From Candidatus Latescibacterota bacterium (GTDB lineage: Bacteria; Latescibacterota; UBA2968; GCA-2709665), in contig JASLMQ010000588.1 in the NCBI GenBank assembly GCA_030746455.1, forward strand, positions 1 through 8,036: a stretch of 8,036 nucleotides of DNA. The letters are read 5' to 3'. The number at the start of each line of letters is the position of its first letter. Position 1 is the first letter of the stretch. The notes under the pieces were generated by a model, which was given only the letters and a program-made list of their open reading frames with translations, made no database searches and was not told the origin of the DNA. Of the stretch, positions 5,871 through 8,036 are shown piece after piece. The position numbers and the translations under genes are program-made.

Positions 5871-6146
5871 ATGCCTGAACGGACAGTGGCCATCGACGAT
5901 CGGGCCCTGCTGAAGCTGCTGGTACTCGGTCAGGGATCGTCGGTTGCCGCCAAGGAGTTGGACCTCCCGCCGGAGGCCGTTGACCGGCGGGTGAAGGAGT
6001 AGGTCGCCGCCGGCATTCTCCGGTGCAACGGTGACGGCGAGGAGATCGACTGGAAGGCCTTTGGCAGGTGGATGCGGAAGAGGGCGAGATCAGGAGAGCT
6101 GCAGAGCTCGGCCGAACTGGGATTAGGGAAGACAACGCCCCCCTGA
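5871..6146 (+). pseudogene. Winged-helix-like small protein interrupted by an in-frame TAG
   Basis: ATG 5871 follows GGGGGA at 5859-5864 with good spacing. It reads 43 codons (MPERTVAIDDRALLKLLVLG, then an AAKELDLPPEAVDRRVKE segment) to TAG at 6000-6002. The same frame then continues for 47 codons (VAAGILRCNGDGEEIDWKAF, then GRWMRKRARS) to TGA at 6144-6146. The two halves make one coherent small DNA-binding-like fold: helix-turn-helix before the stop, then V-A-A-G-I-L-R, which is typical of the strand leading into a wing. GC-rich third positions continue for about 28 codons beyond the stop, so any loss is recent. A single substitution such as TGG or TTG to TAG would explain it. Neighbouring genes end in TAG, so genome-wide recoding is unlikely. 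A sequencing error, readthrough, or a truncated but real 43-residue protein are alternatives. No named family is claimed. Confidence 0.5.
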
Positions 6147-6185
6147 CGGCGAACGGGAGGCATAGACTTCTATGGTAGCAGTCCG

Positions 6186-6239
6186 GCGACACGAATCGGC
6201 CAGCGACGGGGAACCGTTCGCTGGCCGATTTCACGTCGC
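6186..6239. promoter_or_regulatory. Long imperfect hairpin just upstream of the methyltransferase gene
   Basis: The core stem is 13 perfect base pairs, AATCGGCCAGCGA (6194-6206) with TCGCTGGCCGATT (6218-6230). The apex adds CGG (6207-6209) with CCG (6214-6216) around GGAA, a GNRA-type tetraloop, with T6217 bulged. After an internal loop, GCGAC (6186-6190) pairs with GTCGC (6235-6239). It ends 23 nt before ATG 6263. Only three Ts follow the core stem, so it may be an inefficient terminator for the upstream frame, an attenuator, or a protein-binding RNA element. Confidence 0.55.
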
Positions 6240-6262
6240 GCCTGGGCAGTAGGGTGAAGCCG

Positions 6263-7336
6263 ATGAGTGGAAGGCGGACACGGCAACCGGAGCAGGTGGG
6301 CGTGCCCCCATCTGTGGCTCGGCATCTGGATGGTGCACGGGTGATCGACCTGGGCTATGGCGGCCACTGCGCGCTCCCGGGATTGGCCGGAGTGGCCCAA
6401 ACGGCCTGCTTCGTGACAACCGACATCCGGCGCCTTAGATCCTGCGAGGCATGGATTCGTGAGGCCCAGGTTTCGGGATTCTCGGCAGTTCTGGCCGATT
6501 CTCTGACCGAATTGCCCAAGGAGCCGTTCGACGTTGCGCTGTTCCAACCAGAGGGATGGGCGGCCAAGGAGTGGGTTTGCGAGCAGATCGACCAGGCGTT
6601 CATGCTCCTTACGGTTGGGGGGCGGCTCTATCTTTCGGGTCGTCGGGACAAGGGCATTGAGAGCTACCGGAAGCGCCTGGAGGCGGTCTTCCGGGGGGCC
6701 GACCGGGAGGCAACAGACGCTGGCCTCAGAACGTACGTTGCCGAGAAGACCGGGGACAAACCTGGCGCAGATCCCGTTGACACGGGCTATGCGTTCGACG
6801 TGTCCGGCGTCCCGGGGTCTCCATATCGGTTCCGGGCCCGGGCCGGGGTCTTCTCGCGAGACGGGCTCGACCCGGGCACCCGCTTGCTGCTCGAGACCCC
6901 CTCGGTCCGACCGTGTGACCGGGTGCTGGACCTGGGATCCGGTTACGGTGCGATCGGCATCGTGGCGGCCCGACAGGCATCGGACGGGGAAGTCGCCATG
7001 GTCGATGTCGATCTCCGCGCCGTCCGGTCCGCGGAGGCGAATATCCAGCTGAACGGCATTTCGAACGCCCGGGCCGCCCTGAGCGATGGGTTCGAGGCGG
7101 TCCGCGAGGAGGCCTTCGACCTGATTCTGTCCAATCCGCCGACCCACGAGGGCAAGCGGGCAGCGGAGGTCTTCGTCACCGGCGCTGCGGCGCACCTCGC
7201 GCCCGGTGGACGTTTCCAGGTGGTGACCATGCGGCCGAACCTCTACAGCTGGTGGATGAAGCGGTGCTTGGACGAGGCGGAGACCCTCGAAGAGCGAGAT
7301 GGCTACACCGTGCTGCTCGCCCGCTCGCTCCGCTGA
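6263..7336 (+). CDS. Two-domain SAM-dependent methyltransferase, RsmC/RlmG type
   Basis: The protein has 357 residues from ATG 6263. That start is preferred over GTG 6254 because AGGGTGA (6251-6257) is correctly spaced for it. The C-terminal half is an active-looking MTS domain. Motif I is VLDLGSGYGAIGI (221-233), an acidic residue after the second strand is in AMVDVDLRAV, and catalytic motif IV is NPPT (Asn291-Pro-Pro). NPP is typical of enzymes methylating exocyclic amines, here most likely guanine N2 in rRNA. The N-terminal half repeats the fold in decayed form: VIDLGYGG (27-34) stands where motif I would be, and QPEG (95-98) replaces NPP. A dead N-terminal plus an active C-terminal methyltransferase domain is the known plan of RsmC and RlmG, and the length fits (family about 340-380). 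Which rRNA position is modified cannot be told from sequence. The gene stands alone behind a long hairpin. Confidence 0.88.
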   Translation: MSGRRTRQPEQVGVPPSVARHLDGARVIDLGYGGHCALPGLAGVAQTACFVTTDIRRLRSCEAWIREAQVSGFSAVLADSLTELPKEPFDVALFQPEGWAAKEWVCEQIDQAFMLLTVGGRLYLSGRRDKGIESYRKRLEAVFRGADREATDAGLRTYVAEKTGDKPGADPVDTGYAFDVSGVPGSPYRFRARAGVFSRDGLDPGTRLLLETPSVRPCDRVLDLGSGYGAIGIVAARQASDGEVAMVDVDLRAVRSAEANIQLNGISNARAALSDGFEAVREEAFDLILSNPPTHEGKRAAEVFVTGAAAHLAPGGRFQVVTMRPNLYSWWMKRCLDEAETLEERDGYTVLLARSLR

Positions 7337-7387
7337 GGGCGCACACCCGGGTCGGTCTGCGAGTGTAAGTTCTCCCGGCGCCGATTT

Positions 7388-7414
7388 GGGCCCCCTAACG
7401 CCTTGACAGGGCCC
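7388..7414. repeat. GGGCCC inverted repeat overlapping the -35 of the next promoter
   Basis: GGGCCC at 7388-7393 and again at 7409-7414 are self-complementary and could pair around a 15-nt loop containing the -35 hexamer. The pair lies 51 nt after the methyltransferase stop and could serve as a weak transcript end or as a regulator site. Such words arise easily in GC-rich DNA, so confidence is low. Confidence 0.25.
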
Positions 7415-7431
7415 TCGGGACCGGGTAGACT
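7403..7431 (+). promoter_or_regulatory. sigma70-type promoter of the molybdenum hydroxylase gene
   Basis: A perfect TTGACA (7403-7408) and TAGACT (7426-7431, 4 of 6 consensus) are separated by exactly 17 nt. Transcription would start near 7438, leaving a leader of about 43 nt. It indicates that the hydroxylase genes form a separate unit from the methyltransferase. Confidence 0.55.
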
Positions 7432-7480
7432 TACCCGCTCAATCAGCCGCCTGCAACCGTACCCATCTGGAGGAAACGCC

Positions 7481-8036
7481 TTGCACGCATTCGAGTATAC
7501 AGCGCCCCGAACCGTGGACGAGACCATCTCGATCCTCACGGAGGCCCCGGGCGATGCCAGGCTCCTGGCCGGGGGCACCGATATCCTGACCCGCATGAGG
7601 GATGGGCACGAGCGTCCCCGGGTCCTGGTGGATATCAAGGGCATACCCGAGATCAATGAACTGGCCTTCGATCCTGCATCGGGTCTCCAGCTCGGGGCAG
7701 GGGTTCCGTGCTGCCGGATCTACGAGGATCCGTCCGTGCGCGAGACCTTCCCGGCCCTCGTCGATTCAACCTCGCTGATCGGATCCATCCAGATCCAGGG
7801 ACGGGCCTCCGTCGGCGGGAACCTGTGCAACGCCTCTCCAGCGGCCGACACCGTGCCCACGCTCATCGTGCTTGGCGCCAGGGCGCAGATCGCCGGCCCC
7901 GACGGCAGAAGGGAAGTTCCCGTCGAGTCATTCTGTACCGGGCCGGGCCAGACGGTCCTCGGAGAGGGCGAATTCCTGGTTTCCGTCCACATCCCCACGC
8001 CCGAACCGAACTCGGGTGCCTTCTTCCTGCGGTTCA
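7481..8036 (+). CDS. FAD-binding subunit of a molybdenum hydroxylase (CoxM/XdhB type), 3' end cut off
   Basis: The first 185 codons are present; the family usually runs to about 280-300 residues, so roughly a third lies beyond the window. Translation starts at TTG 7481, supported by a strong GGAGGA (7469-7474) and by the family opening HAFEYTAPRTVDETISIL. The N-terminal FAD-binding domain shows both flavin-contacting motifs, AGGTDILTRMRDG (30-42) and VGGNLCNASPAADTVP (111-126), separated by the usual VLVDIKGIPEINEL segment (48-61). In xanthine dehydrogenase, CO dehydrogenase and related aldehyde or purine/nicotinate hydroxylases, this subunit passes electrons from the 2Fe-2S subunit to an acceptor. 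The expected neighbours are a 2Fe-2S protein and a large molybdopterin subunit, which would lie downstream. The substrate cannot be decided from this subunit. Confidence 0.93.
   Translation, partial: MHAFEYTAPRTVDETISILTEAPGDARLLAGGTDILTRMRDGHERPRVLVDIKGIPEINELAFDPASGLQLGAGVPCCRIYEDPSVRETFPALVDSTSLIGSIQIQGRASVGGNLCNASPAADTVPTLIVLGARAQIAGPDGRREVPVESFCTGPGQTVLGEGEFLVSVHIPTPEPNSGAFFLRF

Noticed and set aside
5561..5913. Two overlapping + frames of 105 and 93 residues in the intergenic region.
   Set aside because: There is no Shine-Dalgarno and no recognisable protein features, and the two frames contradict each other.
6000..6002. Genome-wide recoding of TAG as an explanation of the interrupted frame.
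   Set aside because: The genes ending at 4733 and 5555 use TAG as a normal stop, so general reassignment is unlikely; local readthrough or mutation fits better.
6170..7195. A 341-residue minus-strand open frame opposite the methyltransferase gene.
   Set aside because: Methyltransferase motifs on the + strand are complete, and no ribosome site or family motif supports the antisense frame.

Overview
The window is GC-rich bacterial DNA with strong third-position G/C bias. Every convincing gene is on the + strand. There is no rRNA, tRNA, CRISPR array or transposase. The first two proteins resemble, from memory only, uncharacterised neighbours of FtsX-type ABC permeases in Planctomycetota and related uncultured lineages. 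I therefore suggest a PVC-group or similarly deep-branching environmental bacterium, with low confidence.

Region 1 (1-4017) is an ABC-export locus. A perfect -35 promoter lies inside a 30-bp palindrome and drives a secreted, C-terminally anchored protein of unknown family (90-1247). That gene overlaps an FtsX/MacB-type permease (1234-2523). The matching LolD/MacB-type ATPase (3340-4017) comes 816 bp later. Between permease and ATPase sits a DUF559 (Vsr-like nuclease fold) gene with a large palindrome on its 5' side and two tandem hairpins on its 3' side, bounded by a 9-bp inverted repeat. This looks like a small cassette inserted into the transporter operon. The sequence upstream of the ATPase repeats three words found in the operon promoter.

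Region 2 (4018-5555) starts with a good sigma70-type promoter and a roughly 220-nt structured leader. Two tightly coupled genes follow. Each protein has one N-terminal membrane helix and a coiled coil, and the second also carries an acidic linker and a complete response-regulator receiver domain with no output domain. They look like a membrane-tethered signalling pair.

Region 3 (5556-6253) is about 315 bp without a convincing gene but with several hairpins. It is followed by a small winged-helix-like reading frame interrupted by an in-frame TAG (5871-6146), and then a long imperfect hairpin just upstream of the next gene.

Region 4 (6263-8036) holds an RsmC/RlmG-type two-domain methyltransferase. 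A clear promoter and strong Shine-Dalgarno then precede a TTG-started FAD-binding subunit of a molybdenum hydroxylase (CoxM/XdhB type), cut by the window end.
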